From Halobacteriovorax marinus (GTDB lineage Bacteria; Bdellovibrionota; Bacteriovoracia; Bacteriovoracales; Bacteriovoracaceae): 64,000 nt of DNA. The stretch lies in NCBI GenBank assembly GCA_002163155.1, contig MAAO01000010.1:28947-92946 (forward strand), read 5' to 3'. The position numbers were made by a program, and so were the translations under genes. Below, one piece after another: positions 35,695 to 43,968 of the stretch. The stretch's first letter is position 1; each line of letters starts with the position of its first letter. The notes beneath the pieces were generated by a model that was given only the letters and a program-made list of their open reading frames with translations, did not search any database and was not told the DNA's origin.

Positions 35695-36684
35695 ATGAAG
35701 AATATTCTACTCCTTTGCGGTGGCGGGGGAAGTGAACACGACATTTCCCTCATTTCTGCAGATTATATTTTAGAAACGTTAAAATTTATTGAACATTTCA
35801 ATGTTTTCAAAGTCGAGATCATGCCCAACGGTGATCGTATTGATCAAAATGGTGAACTCTGTGAACTCAGAAAGGCCGGAGAACTTTACTACCCCAAGTC
35901 CAAAAGGAGTGAAAAACTTCACTTCGCCATTCCTTGCATACATGGAGCTCCTGGCGAAAATGGTATAATTCAATCAATTTTTGAATTGATGGGTCTGCCT
36001 TATCTTGGTGCTGGACCAGAGGCTAGTCAGCTATGTTTTAACAAAGTTTCAACAAAACTTTGGCTTGATGCCCTAGGTATAGCAAATACTCCTTATATTT
36101 TTCTAAGCGAATTAAATGATAACTCTATCAAGAAAACGGCTAAGTTCTTTGAAGAACATAAAGACATTTTTATAAAAGCTGCTAGTCAAGGTTCCTCAGT
36201 TGGCTGTTACCAGGTTACAGATGCCAAAGAGATAGAGAAGACTTTAGAGAATGCCTTTGGTTTATCCCAATATGTACTTATTGAAAAAACACTTACTGCC
36301 AGAGAGTTAGAGGTTTCTGTTTATGAACATCAAGGCGAAATAAAAACCACACTACCAGGTGAAATCATTTGTCCTGACGGATTCTACACTTTTGAAGAGA
36401 AATATTCTAAAGGTAGTCACACCAGTACTGATATTGAGGCAAAAAACCTAAGTGATGAAATTCTTAGCAAAATTAAGACATACAGTGCCATGGCCTTCAA
36501 AGGTTTAAAACTTAGACATCTTTCCAGAATAGACTTCTTCTTAACAAAAGATGATGAAGTCTATGTAAACGAAATAAATACTTTTCCTGGAATGAACCCT
36601 ATCTCTATGTTTCCAAAAATGATGGAAAATGATGGAGTAAAGTTCTCACAATTTTTAAAAAATATTATTGATTCAGAAACCTGA
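35695..36684 (+). CDS. ddl: D-alanine-D-alanine ligase (ATP-grasp)
   Basis: 329 residues, normal for the family. The N-terminal block GGGGSEHDISLIS, the ATP-binding loop KAASQGSSVG, the LEVSVYEHQG strand and the metal-binding DFFLTKDDEVYVNEINTFPG (20 residues shown) are all intact. It joins two D-alanines for peptidoglycan. Its place as first gene before two aminotransferases, a C45 hydrolase and a CoA-transferase is unusual; it may make a different dipeptide here. CGGAG precedes the ATG. The gap to the next gene is 21 bases. Confidence 0.9.
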   Translation: MKNILLLCGGGGSEHDISLISADYILETLKFIEHFNVFKVEIMPNGDRIDQNGELCELRKAGELYYPKSKRSEKLHFAIPCIHGAPGENGIIQSIFELMGLPYLGAGPEASQLCFNKVSTKLWLDALGIANTPYIFLSELNDNSIKKTAKFFEEHKDIFIKAASQGSSVGCYQVTDAKEIEKTLENAFGLSQYVLIEKTLTARELEVSVYEHQGEIKTTLPGEIICPDGFYTFEEKYSKGSHTSTDIEAKNLSDEILSKIKTYSAMAFKGLKLRHLSRIDFFLTKDDEVYVNEINTFPGMNPISMFPKMMENDGVKFSQFLKNIIDSET

Positions 36685-36705
36685 AATAAACTACGGGATA
36701 AAAAT

Positions 36706-39700
36706 ATGAAATTACCAATTATTAATAAACAAGACGAAAAACACTCCAACCTACTTTTAAAAGATTATTATCAAAACAATCTCATTCCCGCGGAGAAGAA
36801 GAACTATTTAACTGACCTAAGATCATCCCAGGGCCCATTTTTGGCCATTGAAGGGGATAGAAACGAAACAAAATTCCTAATGGATGCCGCTTCTCAAATC
36901 GCAACTCTAGGACTTGGTTTTTCTCCAAGTGTTTTCTTTGGAGGTGCTCACTACCTTGAGTCATGGCTTAATGATAAATCAGGTAGTGAATTTATAAATA
37001 TTAGAAAAGCACTTGAATCCTTTTTAAAGAGAAAATTAGACTGGGAAGAATTAGACCTTACCCTTTGTAACTCAGGTGCTGAAGCTAATGAAATAGCTTT
37101 AGGTTACTGCTACAGAACAAGATATAATAAGAAGGCAAATAAAGTTTTGGCTTTTGAAGGTAGTTTTCATGGAAGGATGATGATTACTCTTGCTAGTACA
37201 TGGAACAAGGTAAAAAGAGAACCTTTTGAATGGCCAGAAAACGAAACTACTTACTGTAGTTTTCCAGAGATTGACGGCGATAAAATCAATGTTGTGGCAC
37301 CTTTAGGCTGGAAGAACTTATGGGCCAATGCCTCAGCTAACGAAATCACGATACCGGCTGAATGGAAAAAAGATAAGGAACTCGTAAAAGAAATTGATAG
37401 TTTATTAGAAGTAAGAAAAGAATTAGAAAAAAATGAGCTCTTTGCCATTTTAGTTGAACCTATGCAATGCGAAGGTGGCGATCGCTATGCAACGGGAAGG
37501 TTTAATGAGGCGCTAATTCTCCTTGCTCACAGCTTTAATGTACAAGTTGTTTATGATGAAGTTCAAACAGGGTTTCATCTTGGTAAAGAATTCTTCTGGC
37601 ATAGAGAATTCAATATGACTGATGAAAAAAACCTACCTCTCTATCCTGACTATGTAGTTTGCGCTAAGAAAGCTCAAGTTGGTATGGTCCTTTCCCACAA
37701 AAACATATGGGGATTAAATAAGTATGAGGAATTCCAAGTCGCTTCCACAGTAAGAGGATATCTACACGGAGTTGCCCTTGATCAGGCACAGAGTCAAATA
37801 ATAGAGTTAGAAGAAAGAACAAGAGTAAAACTTAATGAGTTTTGCGAGAGATTTAGTGAGCATGTATCAAGACCTAGAGTCAATGGTATGGCATTTGCTT
37901 TCCAAGTCCCAAGCGCAGAAGTTACGACTCAATTTATAACTAAGCGTTTTGATCACGGTCTCCTCTATTACCCAGCAGGGGCGACTACTTTACGTTTCAG
38001 ATTAAATACAAGTTACTCGGACAAAGATATTAACTTTCTTTTTGAGAGACTAACAGTAATAGCAGATAACATTTTCAACAAAGTAGAAGAGACTTTTCCG
38101 ACTCACTTTGAAACCAAGAAAAGAATTAATGATGTCACTTATAGCTGGCACGAATTAATTATCGAAACGAAATTCAAGATTTTAAATAATGAAGAAATTT
38201 CAAAAGATACATTATTCAAACAAGTGAATTCCTTATTCAGTAAAACTTGTAAAGACGAACTATTTATAATTGATCAAAACAATTTCAAAGAATGGCAAGA
38301 GCAGATAGAACAAATGCAAAAAACCATTTACGAACCTACTAGACAAACAGAGATTGAAAAATTCGAAGAAAGTGCCTTAAATACAAACTCTGTTGCGATT
38401 GGTGTAAGAGAAGGGAATAAGCTCGTGGCCATGGCCTTTAGCTCTCCACTTTATTTAAATCCCTTAGAGAGAGGCGTAAGAAACGATCCCCACTTTGAAA
38501 ATGAAAAGGCCATGTACATGATTGACTCTACAGTGAGCTCATCTCTACAAGGAAAAGGCCTTGGTAAAACTATCAAATATGCCCTCACTGCCCTATCAAT
38601 GGTTCAAGGTGTTGAAAGAATTCATGGAAGAAATAGAGATCGCTTAGCTGCAAGCATGTTGAATATAAATTTATCCCTAGGGGCCTATGAACTCATGTAC
38701 ATGAAAGAGGACTACCCTGACTTTGAGAGCTATAGAGATGTCTTCTACTATTCAACAACTACGAATTTTAAAGAATTGCCACTGAACTTAAGTAATGCAA
38801 TTGAAACACCTCTTACGCAAATTGATATAACCAAGGATTATGTGGCAGAACAAATGCCTTATATAGTTAACAAAGTTTGCCTATCAAATTTTGTTTCTAA
38901 GAGATTCCTCGATCAGGTAAAAAATCTAACAAACCTTCTACCTGAGAATTTAAGACACGCCTACACGACCTCAGGTCAATCAGAGTGTGTAGATAAAATC
39001 TCTAAAAGTATTTGGTACACTTCTACTGAGAAGAGAAATCATATGATTACTTTTAAAGGGCACTTCTTTGGTAATGGAAGTTTCTTATCAAGATCATTAA
39101 GTTATGAAAAAGATGCTTTTTTCAACGTTTCACACTTTGATAAATTAACAGAAGAAAATTCCTCTCAAGTGCTCTCTCAAATAGAGGATGTTCTTGAAAA
39201 AAGAAAGACTATGGCCATTTGGATCGAGCCTTTAACACAAAACTCTATGCAAAGAGTATCAAGAGAAGATCTTATTAAGCTCAAGGCCCTCGCTCATAAG
39301 TATGACACTAAAATAATTTTTAATGAAACTGCTTCAGCAACTTATAGATACAATAATGAAAACTTCTTTGCTTCTTATGACGAAGAGATTTCACCAGACG
39401 CAGGAATGTGCTTTCTTGGAGGTCAGGCTGGTCTATGTTTTAAAACTTCTGATCATTTTATTGAAAAACCCCTTATGCTCATAAGTACATGGGACGGTGA
39501 TGAATTTTCATTTTCAAACTTCAACTATGCGAGCAATTTAATAAACAATAATTTAGAAGATTTCAGAGGAACTCAAATCGAATTCACAAATAAGCTTACG
39601 GCAATCTTAGAGAAGTATCCAATTGAAGAACTAGAACTTGAAAATGGTTGTGGATATTTTATTGGAAATATTTCAAAGGAGCTACAAGAGTTTTTTGAAC

Positions 39701-39771
39701 TCAAAGATAATAGATATATTGTCAATCCAAGCTTCTCAAGTATGAAAAGGTTTATTAGGAGTACCCACTAA
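36706..39771 (+). CDS. fusion: class III aminotransferase, GNAT acetyltransferase, pseudo-aminotransferase
   Basis: 1021 residues. Residues 1-455 are a class III PLP aminotransferase: CNSGAEANEIAL, the PLP-binding YDEVQTGFH, and lysine 321/322 in CAKKAQVG, an arrangement close to lysine epsilon-aminotransferase. Residues about 500-690 are a GNAT domain (STVSSSLQGKGLGKTIKYAL, 20 residues shown, is its acetyl-CoA loop). Residues about 700-1021 resemble a second aminotransferase whose key residues are lost: FNETAS replaces the Asp motif, and GGQAG has Gln where the Schiff-base Lys should be. The protein probably transaminates an amino acid and acetylates a linked product, with the third part structural or dimer-forming. 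It overlaps the next gene by one base. Confidence 0.87.
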   Translation: MKLPIINKQDEKHSNLLLKDYYQNNLIPAEKKNYLTDLRSSQGPFLAIEGDRNETKFLMDAASQIATLGLGFSPSVFFGGAHYLESWLNDKSGSEFINIRKALESFLKRKLDWEELDLTLCNSGAEANEIALGYCYRTRYNKKANKVLAFEGSFHGRMMITLASTWNKVKREPFEWPENETTYCSFPEIDGDKINVVAPLGWKNLWANASANEITIPAEWKKDKELVKEIDSLLEVRKELEKNELFAILVEPMQCEGGDRYATGRFNEALILLAHSFNVQVVYDEVQTGFHLGKEFFWHREFNMTDEKNLPLYPDYVVCAKKAQVGMVLSHKNIWGLNKYEEFQVASTVRGYLHGVALDQAQSQIIELEERTRVKLNEFCERFSEHVSRPRVNGMAFAFQVPSAEVTTQFITKRFDHGLLYYPAGATTLRFRLNTSYSDKDINFLFERLTVIADNIFNKVEETFPTHFETKKRINDVTYSWHELIIETKFKILNNEEISKDTLFKQVNSLFSKTCKDELFIIDQNNFKEWQEQIEQMQKTIYEPTRQTEIEKFEESALNTNSVAIGVREGNKLVAMAFSSPLYLNPLERGVRNDPHFENEKAMYMIDSTVSSSLQGKGLGKTIKYALTALSMVQGVERIHGRNRDRLAASMLNINLSLGAYELMYMKEDYPDFESYRDVFYYSTTTNFKELPLNLSNAIETPLTQIDITKDYVAEQMPYIVNKVCLSNFVSKRFLDQVKNLTNLLPENLRHAYTTSGQSECVDKISKSIWYTSTEKRNHMITFKGHFFGNGSFLSRSLSYEKDAFFNVSHFDKLTEENSSQVLSQIEDVLEKRKTMAIWIEPLTQNSMQRVSREDLIKLKALAHKYDTKIIFNETASATYRYNNENFFASYDEEISPDAGMCFLGGQAGLCFKTSDHFIEKPLMLISTWDGDEFSFSNFNYASNLINNNLEDFRGTQIEFTNKLTAILEKYPIEELELENGCGYFIGNISKELQEFFELKDNRYIVNPSFSSMKRFIRSTH

Positions 39772-40877
39772 TGACTGACTACGGCTTTCCCATTTTAAAG
39801 TATGAAAAAGGTAAATCTTTCAATGAGTGGGGAATTTATCACGGAGAAGAGTTTCGCGGTGCCATTAAAGAGCTAGTGCAAATTAGAAAACATTTAATGT
39901 TACAAAAAAATCCTGCCCTAAGAAATCACTTAAAATCTTTGGCCCATGAGCAATTTGAAGCCACAAAGAATTTTGCTCCAGGTATTTCGAGAGAACTTGA
40001 AGGCATTGCCACTGGGAGCGGTTTAACTCTAGAGGATATTGTTATATTAAATAACTATACAGATTTTAGAGATATAACTCTACCAGATGAGGGATGCTCT
40101 ACCATTCAAATCCAGCGAGAAAATACGATTCTCTCTGGTCAAACTTGGGACATGCACAGCAGTGCAAAGAATTTCCTATCTATAATTGAAATCCCAGAAA
40201 GTGAAAATGGTCCCTCTTCAATAATTCTTTCGCTTCTTGGCTGCACTGGTCTAATGGGGATTAATTCACATCAATGTCTCATTGGCGTGAATAATATCAA
40301 CACTACGAATGCTAAAGTTGGAATGATTTGGCCTGTACTAGTAAGACAGACTTTGTTGCAAAATGATCTTAATTCCATGAGAAAAACTCTGCTAGATGCT
40401 CCTGTCACTTCAGGACACAACTATTTAATAAGCTCAAAAAGTGGTGCTGAACACTGGGAGATAACTCCAACTCAAAATGATCTGATCCATGCTCATGGAG
40501 AAAAAGAAATTGGTCACTCTTTTCATACGAATCATTGCTTAGGAGAAAAAGTAACTCTCTTAGAAAATAAAAAATCAATTAGTGCTACGACATTTGCAAG
40601 ATTCGAATTGCTCGAGAAGAAAGTTCCAAATATAAATTCTTATAATGAATTAAAGAATCTACTGCAAGGACATGATGGTTATCCTAAATCAATTTGTTCC
40701 CACTACGATACAGGAGCTAAAGACCCATCAATGACTTGTGGAGGTGGAATTGCGGACCTTAATGAAGAAAAGTATGTTTTTTGGAGAGGTTGTTCGGAAT
40801 ATGATAAGAGCTACAAAGAAGCCAACTATATAATAGACCCAATCTCGAAGAATTTTAAGAGAGTCGTTAATGAGTGA
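39771..40877 (+). CDS. C45-family autoproteolytic Ntn-hydrolase/acyltransferase
   Basis: 368 residues. The motif DEGCST gives a Gly108-Cys109 pair, the expected self-cleavage site that exposes the N-terminal Cys nucleophile, as in isopenicillin-N acyltransferase and the Drosophila Tan hydrolase. The following GQTWDMH and NSHQCLIGVNNIN support the fold. The family hydrolyses or forms amide bonds, often of beta-alanyl or acyl conjugates. There is no signal peptide, so it is cytoplasmic. Its ATG overlaps the previous stop (TAATG) and its end overlaps the next start by eight bases. Confidence 0.87.
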   Translation: MTDYGFPILKYEKGKSFNEWGIYHGEEFRGAIKELVQIRKHLMLQKNPALRNHLKSLAHEQFEATKNFAPGISRELEGIATGSGLTLEDIVILNNYTDFRDITLPDEGCSTIQIQRENTILSGQTWDMHSSAKNFLSIIEIPESENGPSSIILSLLGCTGLMGINSHQCLIGVNNINTTNAKVGMIWPVLVRQTLLQNDLNSMRKTLLDAPVTSGHNYLISSKSGAEHWEITPTQNDLIHAHGEKEIGHSFHTNHCLGEKVTLLENKKSISATTFARFELLEKKVPNINSYNELKNLLQGHDGYPKSICSHYDTGAKDPSMTCGGGIADLNEEKYVFWRGCSEYDKSYKEANYIIDPISKNFKRVVNE

Positions 40878-42060
40878 TCACCCCTTTTATATAACTTGGA
40901 CGGCCCAAAAAAAGGCCTACACTCTTCCCATTATTGGTGCAAAGAAGGGATACTTCCTCACGGATGAGAATCGAAAGATTTACGACTTGTGTTCTACAAG
41001 TTACCAGGCGGCCTTTGGTCACTCTGATAAAACTATAAAAGGCGCCATCAAGAAACAACTTGATCAATTTTCAATAGCATCACCTAAAAGTGTTTTCGAT
41101 TTAAAAACCACAGCGACAAATAAATTACTAGAGCTCATCTCACTTAAGGGGAAAATTTTCTACACAGTTTCGGGAGCCGAGTCCATCGAAAATGCCTTAA
41201 AGATGTGTCGACAAATAACAGGTAGAAAAATAATTCTTTCTCGAAATAACTCCTACCATGGGGCAACTCTCGGCGCACTTAGTGTCACAGGTGACTGGAG
41301 AAACAAAGATCATCTTACAGTTGATCAATGGACCAAGAGAATTCCGGAACCAAGTAATGATCCACATGCTTTGGACCTTGAAAAACTTATCTTAAAAATT
41401 GGCCCAGAAAAAATAGCAGGTTTTTGTCTTGAGACGATCACCGGAGGCAATGGAGTTATTATCCCTCCTACTTCTTGGTGGAAAGCTATAAAGAGATTAC
41501 AAACAAAGTATAATCTAATGCTCATTTTAGATGAGGTAATATGTGGATTTGGAAGAACAGAAAAACACTTTGGTTTTCAACATTTTAATCTAAAACCAGA
41601 CTTTATTTGTATGGCAAAAATTATTACTGGAGGCTACATCCCCTTTGGTGCTGTTTGGACATCAAATAGTGTGGCCAAATATTACAAATCAAATACTCTG
41701 AGCTGTGGCCTCACAAATTATGCTCACCCTTTAGCTCTCGCAGCGATGGAAGCAGTTATAGATATTCTTAATTCAAAAGAACATATTGTTCATTTTCAAA
41801 AACTTTTGCACGTTTTTGAAAATAGTATTGAGACCTTTTACAAACTAGAAAATATTAAAGAAATAAGACAAATTGGTCTCTTGATGGCAATCGACCTTAA
41901 AGAAAATATTTCTATTGAAAAATTTATTGAAGCTGGAGTACTAGTTGCATCAGTCAAAAATCATATTGTTTTGGCCCCACCTTATTGTTTAAGTGAATCA
42001 GAACTGCGAAGGAATTTAAAGATCGTTTGTCATGTTATAAAGGAAAACTACCATGAGTAA
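40870..42060 (+). CDS. class III PLP aminotransferase
   Basis: 396 residues. FYTVSGAESIENALKMCR, SYHGATLGALS, the PLP-binding LDEVICGFGRT and Schiff-base Lys in MAKIITGGYIPFGA are intact. Family members transfer amino groups from omega-amino acids, including beta-alanine, GABA, lysine or ornithine. Within this operon it may produce or use an oxo acid that the adjacent CoA-transferase activates; that is inference. It overlaps scoA by eight bases. Confidence 0.9.
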   Translation: MSDHPFYITWTAQKKAYTLPIIGAKKGYFLTDENRKIYDLCSTSYQAAFGHSDKTIKGAIKKQLDQFSIASPKSVFDLKTTATNKLLELISLKGKIFYTVSGAESIENALKMCRQITGRKIILSRNNSYHGATLGALSVTGDWRNKDHLTVDQWTKRIPEPSNDPHALDLEKLILKIGPEKIAGFCLETITGGNGVIIPPTSWWKAIKRLQTKYNLMLILDEVICGFGRTEKHFGFQHFNLKPDFICMAKIITGGYIPFGAVWTSNSVAKYYKSNTLSCGLTNYAHPLALAAMEAVIDILNSKEHIVHFQKLLHVFENSIETFYKLENIKEIRQIGLLMAIDLKENISIEKFIEAGVLVASVKNHIVLAPPYCLSESELRRNLKIVCHVIKENYHE

Positions 42061-42751
42061 AAAGCTCTACACCAATGCCACTGAAGCATGCAAAGATATT
42101 ACAACTGGATCCAGTATAATGAGTGGCGGTTTTGGTCTCTGCGGTATTGCAGAAAACTGTATCAATGCCTTAACTAAATTAGATATAAATAACCTGACTA
42201 TAATTTCTAACAATATAGGAAACTCAGGTCGAGGGTTAGTAAAAATTCTAATTCAAAATAAAATATCTAAGGCCTATTGTTCATATGTTGGAGGAAATCC
42301 AGATTTAGAAAAACAAATGCTGGATAAGTCCATTGACGTAGAATTGGTACCTCAAGGTACTTTTAGTGAAAGAATACGGGCCGCTGGTTTGGGTATACGG
42401 GCCTTTTACACCCCCACTGGACATGGAACCCTTATTGCCGAAGGAAAAGAAGTTAAGAATTTTGATAGACCTTGTATTTTAGAAACTGCACTACATGCAG
42501 ACTTTGCTATTATTAAAGCGCAAAAGGGTGATCCATACGGCAACTTGTGGTTTAAAGAAACTGCTAGAAACTTTTCACCTCTCATGGCCATGGCCGCAAA
42601 AACAACCATCGTTGAAGTCGAAGAACTTGTAGAATTGGGAGAGATCCCTCCAGAAGATATTCACCTACCAGGAATTTTTGTCCAAAGAATCTTTCAAGGT
42701 GAAAACTATAAAAATGATATTGAATTTTTAAAGCTAGAGGACGAAAAATGA
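42053..42751 (+). CDS. scoA: 3-oxoacid CoA-transferase subunit A
   Basis: 232 residues. The pattern SGGFGLCGIAENCINAL, NNIGNSGRGL and the later KGDPYGNLWFKETARNFSP (19 residues) are typical of the SCOT alpha subunit. With subunit B it moves CoA between succinyl-CoA and a 3-oxoacid. Overlapping reading frames on both sides mean fixed stoichiometry with its neighbours. Confidence 0.93.
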   Translation: MSKKLYTNATEACKDITTGSSIMSGGFGLCGIAENCINALTKLDINNLTIISNNIGNSGRGLVKILIQNKISKAYCSYVGGNPDLEKQMLDKSIDVELVPQGTFSERIRAAGLGIRAFYTPTGHGTLIAEGKEVKNFDRPCILETALHADFAIIKAQKGDPYGNLWFKETARNFSPLMAMAAKTTIVEVEELVELGEIPPEDIHLPGIFVQRIFQGENYKNDIEFLKLEDEK

Positions 42752-43377
42752 GTTGGTCTAAAGAAGAAATGGCAAAGAAAGTAGTGACTCTTTTTACTCC
42801 TGATAGCTCAGTAAATCTTGGAATAGGTTTACCGACGCTCGTAGCGGAACATATTCCAAAAGATCTGGATATCATGATTCACTCTGAAAATGGTGTGCTT
42901 GGAGTAAAAGGACGACCGAATAAAGAAGATGTTTCTCCCACCTTAATAAATGCTGGGAAAGAAACTATTTCCATAAACAAAGGCGCTAGCTTCTTTGATA
43001 GTTCATTAAGTTTTGGAATGATTCGCGGAGGACATATAGACTACTGTGTCTTAGGCGGAATGGAAGTTGATACAGAAAAGTCACTTGCGAACTGGATGAT
43101 CCCGGGAAAAAAAGTAACTGGAATGGGTGGAGCTATGGACTTAGTAAACGGTTCAAAGAGTGTCATTATCATGATGACTCACTTTAGTAAGTCAGGTGCC
43201 TCTAAACTTTTAAAACAATGTACACTCCCACTCACTGGTCTTGGTGTCGTTGACTTAGTGGTAACAGATCATGGAGTCTTTAAACCAAATGGAAGTAAGT
43301 TTGAAATCATTGAATTAGCTAACGAAGTAAAAAAAGAAGATTTAAAAGATTTAAAAGATTTAGAAATTTACATTTGA
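42748..43377 (+). CDS. scoB: 3-oxoacid CoA-transferase subunit B
   Basis: 209 residues. The catalytic glutamate is Glu47 in HSENGVLG; NLGIGLPTLVAEHIP and GGHIDYCVLGGMEVD are family signatures. The Glu forms a CoA thioester during transfer. It overlaps scoA by four bases (ATGA) and is last in the six-gene unit. The C-terminal tail repeats KDLKDLKDL. Confidence 0.94.
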   Translation: MSWSKEEMAKKVVTLFTPDSSVNLGIGLPTLVAEHIPKDLDIMIHSENGVLGVKGRPNKEDVSPTLINAGKETISINKGASFFDSSLSFGMIRGGHIDYCVLGGMEVDTEKSLANWMIPGKKVTGMGGAMDLVNGSKSVIIMMTHFSKSGASKLLKQCTLPLTGLGVVDLVVTDHGVFKPNGSKFEIIELANEVKKEDLKDLKDLEIYI

Positions 43378-43389
43378 AAAAAAAGAAAT

Positions 43390-43466
43390 AAAAAAGGGGG
43401 CCCCTGCAAATTTGCCCCCTTCTTTCGGCTTCCTGCCTCTACGTAATCAGACATCCTGTCAATCAC
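43390..43466 (-). ncRNA. candidate CsrA-binding small RNA
   Basis: Read on the minus strand. A -10-like TATACT lies at 43473-43478 (the -35 is poor). About 77 bases follow with two hairpins that each display GGA in the loop: GACA-GGA-TGTC at 43450-43460, which matches the high-affinity CsrA site ACARGGAUGU, and GGC-AGGAA-GCC at 43427-43437. The RNA ends in a GGGGGC/GCCCCC stem (43396-43419) and six T. This is the layout of small CsrB/RsmY-type decoys. No csrA gene is in the window. The same terminator stem may also stop the scoB operon on the plus strand. Confidence 0.45.
43396..43426 (+). terminator. possible terminator of the ddl-scoB operon
   Basis: GGGGGC (43396-43401) and GCCCCC (43414-43419) form the only strong hairpin after scoB. 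On the plus strand the tail TTCTTTC is imperfect, so stopping here is less certain than on the minus strand. Confidence 0.5.
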
Positions 43467-43558
43467 AGTTAAAGTATAACCTGAAATGAAATAAAAATAA
43501 AAAAAATCTTTTCTAGGCAATTCTTTCCAAAAAAGGTTGATTTCATTCATAGATTATA

Positions 43559-43586
43559 TTGACAAAATTTTAATACCAACTATTCT
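43559..43586 (+). promoter_or_regulatory. sigma-70 promoter before the 43624 gene
   Basis: TTGACA (43559-43564), a 16-base spacer and TATTCT (43581-43586) lie 37 bases before the ATG. It probably drives the three-gene unit up to 45480. Confidence 0.65.
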
Positions 43587-43623
43587 AATAACATAGAATA
43601 ATTTACTAAAAAGTAGTGTCACT

Positions 43624-43968
43624 ATGGGTCCAATACAAAAGCTTTATCATTCACTAAGAAGAATATTTTTTCCTAACCATTATAAAATACAATCTTTTAC
43701 TTTCTATATTCCTTCCCCTCCAGTGAGAAAGGTTGGCTACAGAGAAAAAGAGTTTGATAAAATATTCTACTCCTTTATTAACCAAGGCTTTCAAATACTA
43801 GAGTTTAAAACTCAGGCAAATTCCAACGAGTCTTATTCGGGAATGTGGTTAATTTTTATTGTATGTTCTTTAAATTCAGACACAGCAGAGTTAAACCTCG
43901 ATGATGAATTAAAATCTCTACTTGAAAACGAAGAAGAAATTGAGGGACTTTATCAAATTAATGATTAA
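43624..43968 (+). CDS. small protein of unknown function
   Basis: 114 residues with no signal peptide. The fold looks alpha/beta (FDKIFYSFINQGFQILEFKTQ then GMWLIFIVCSL), as in small domains that sense metabolites, but no family is recognised. The stop overlaps the start of the lipoprotein gene by eight bases, so it is co-translated with it. Confidence 0.6.
   Translation: MGPIQKLYHSLRRIFFPNHYKIQSFTFYIPSPPVRKVGYREKEFDKIFYSFINQGFQILEFKTQANSNESYSGMWLIFIVCSLNSDTAELNLDDELKSLLENEEEIEGLYQIND

Noticed and set aside
43368..43550. 60-codon minus-strand frame over the candidate small RNA.
   Set aside because: It reads through the terminator hairpin, is low-complexity (poly-Phe/Tyr ends) and has no ribosome-binding site; the RNA interpretation explains the sequence better.
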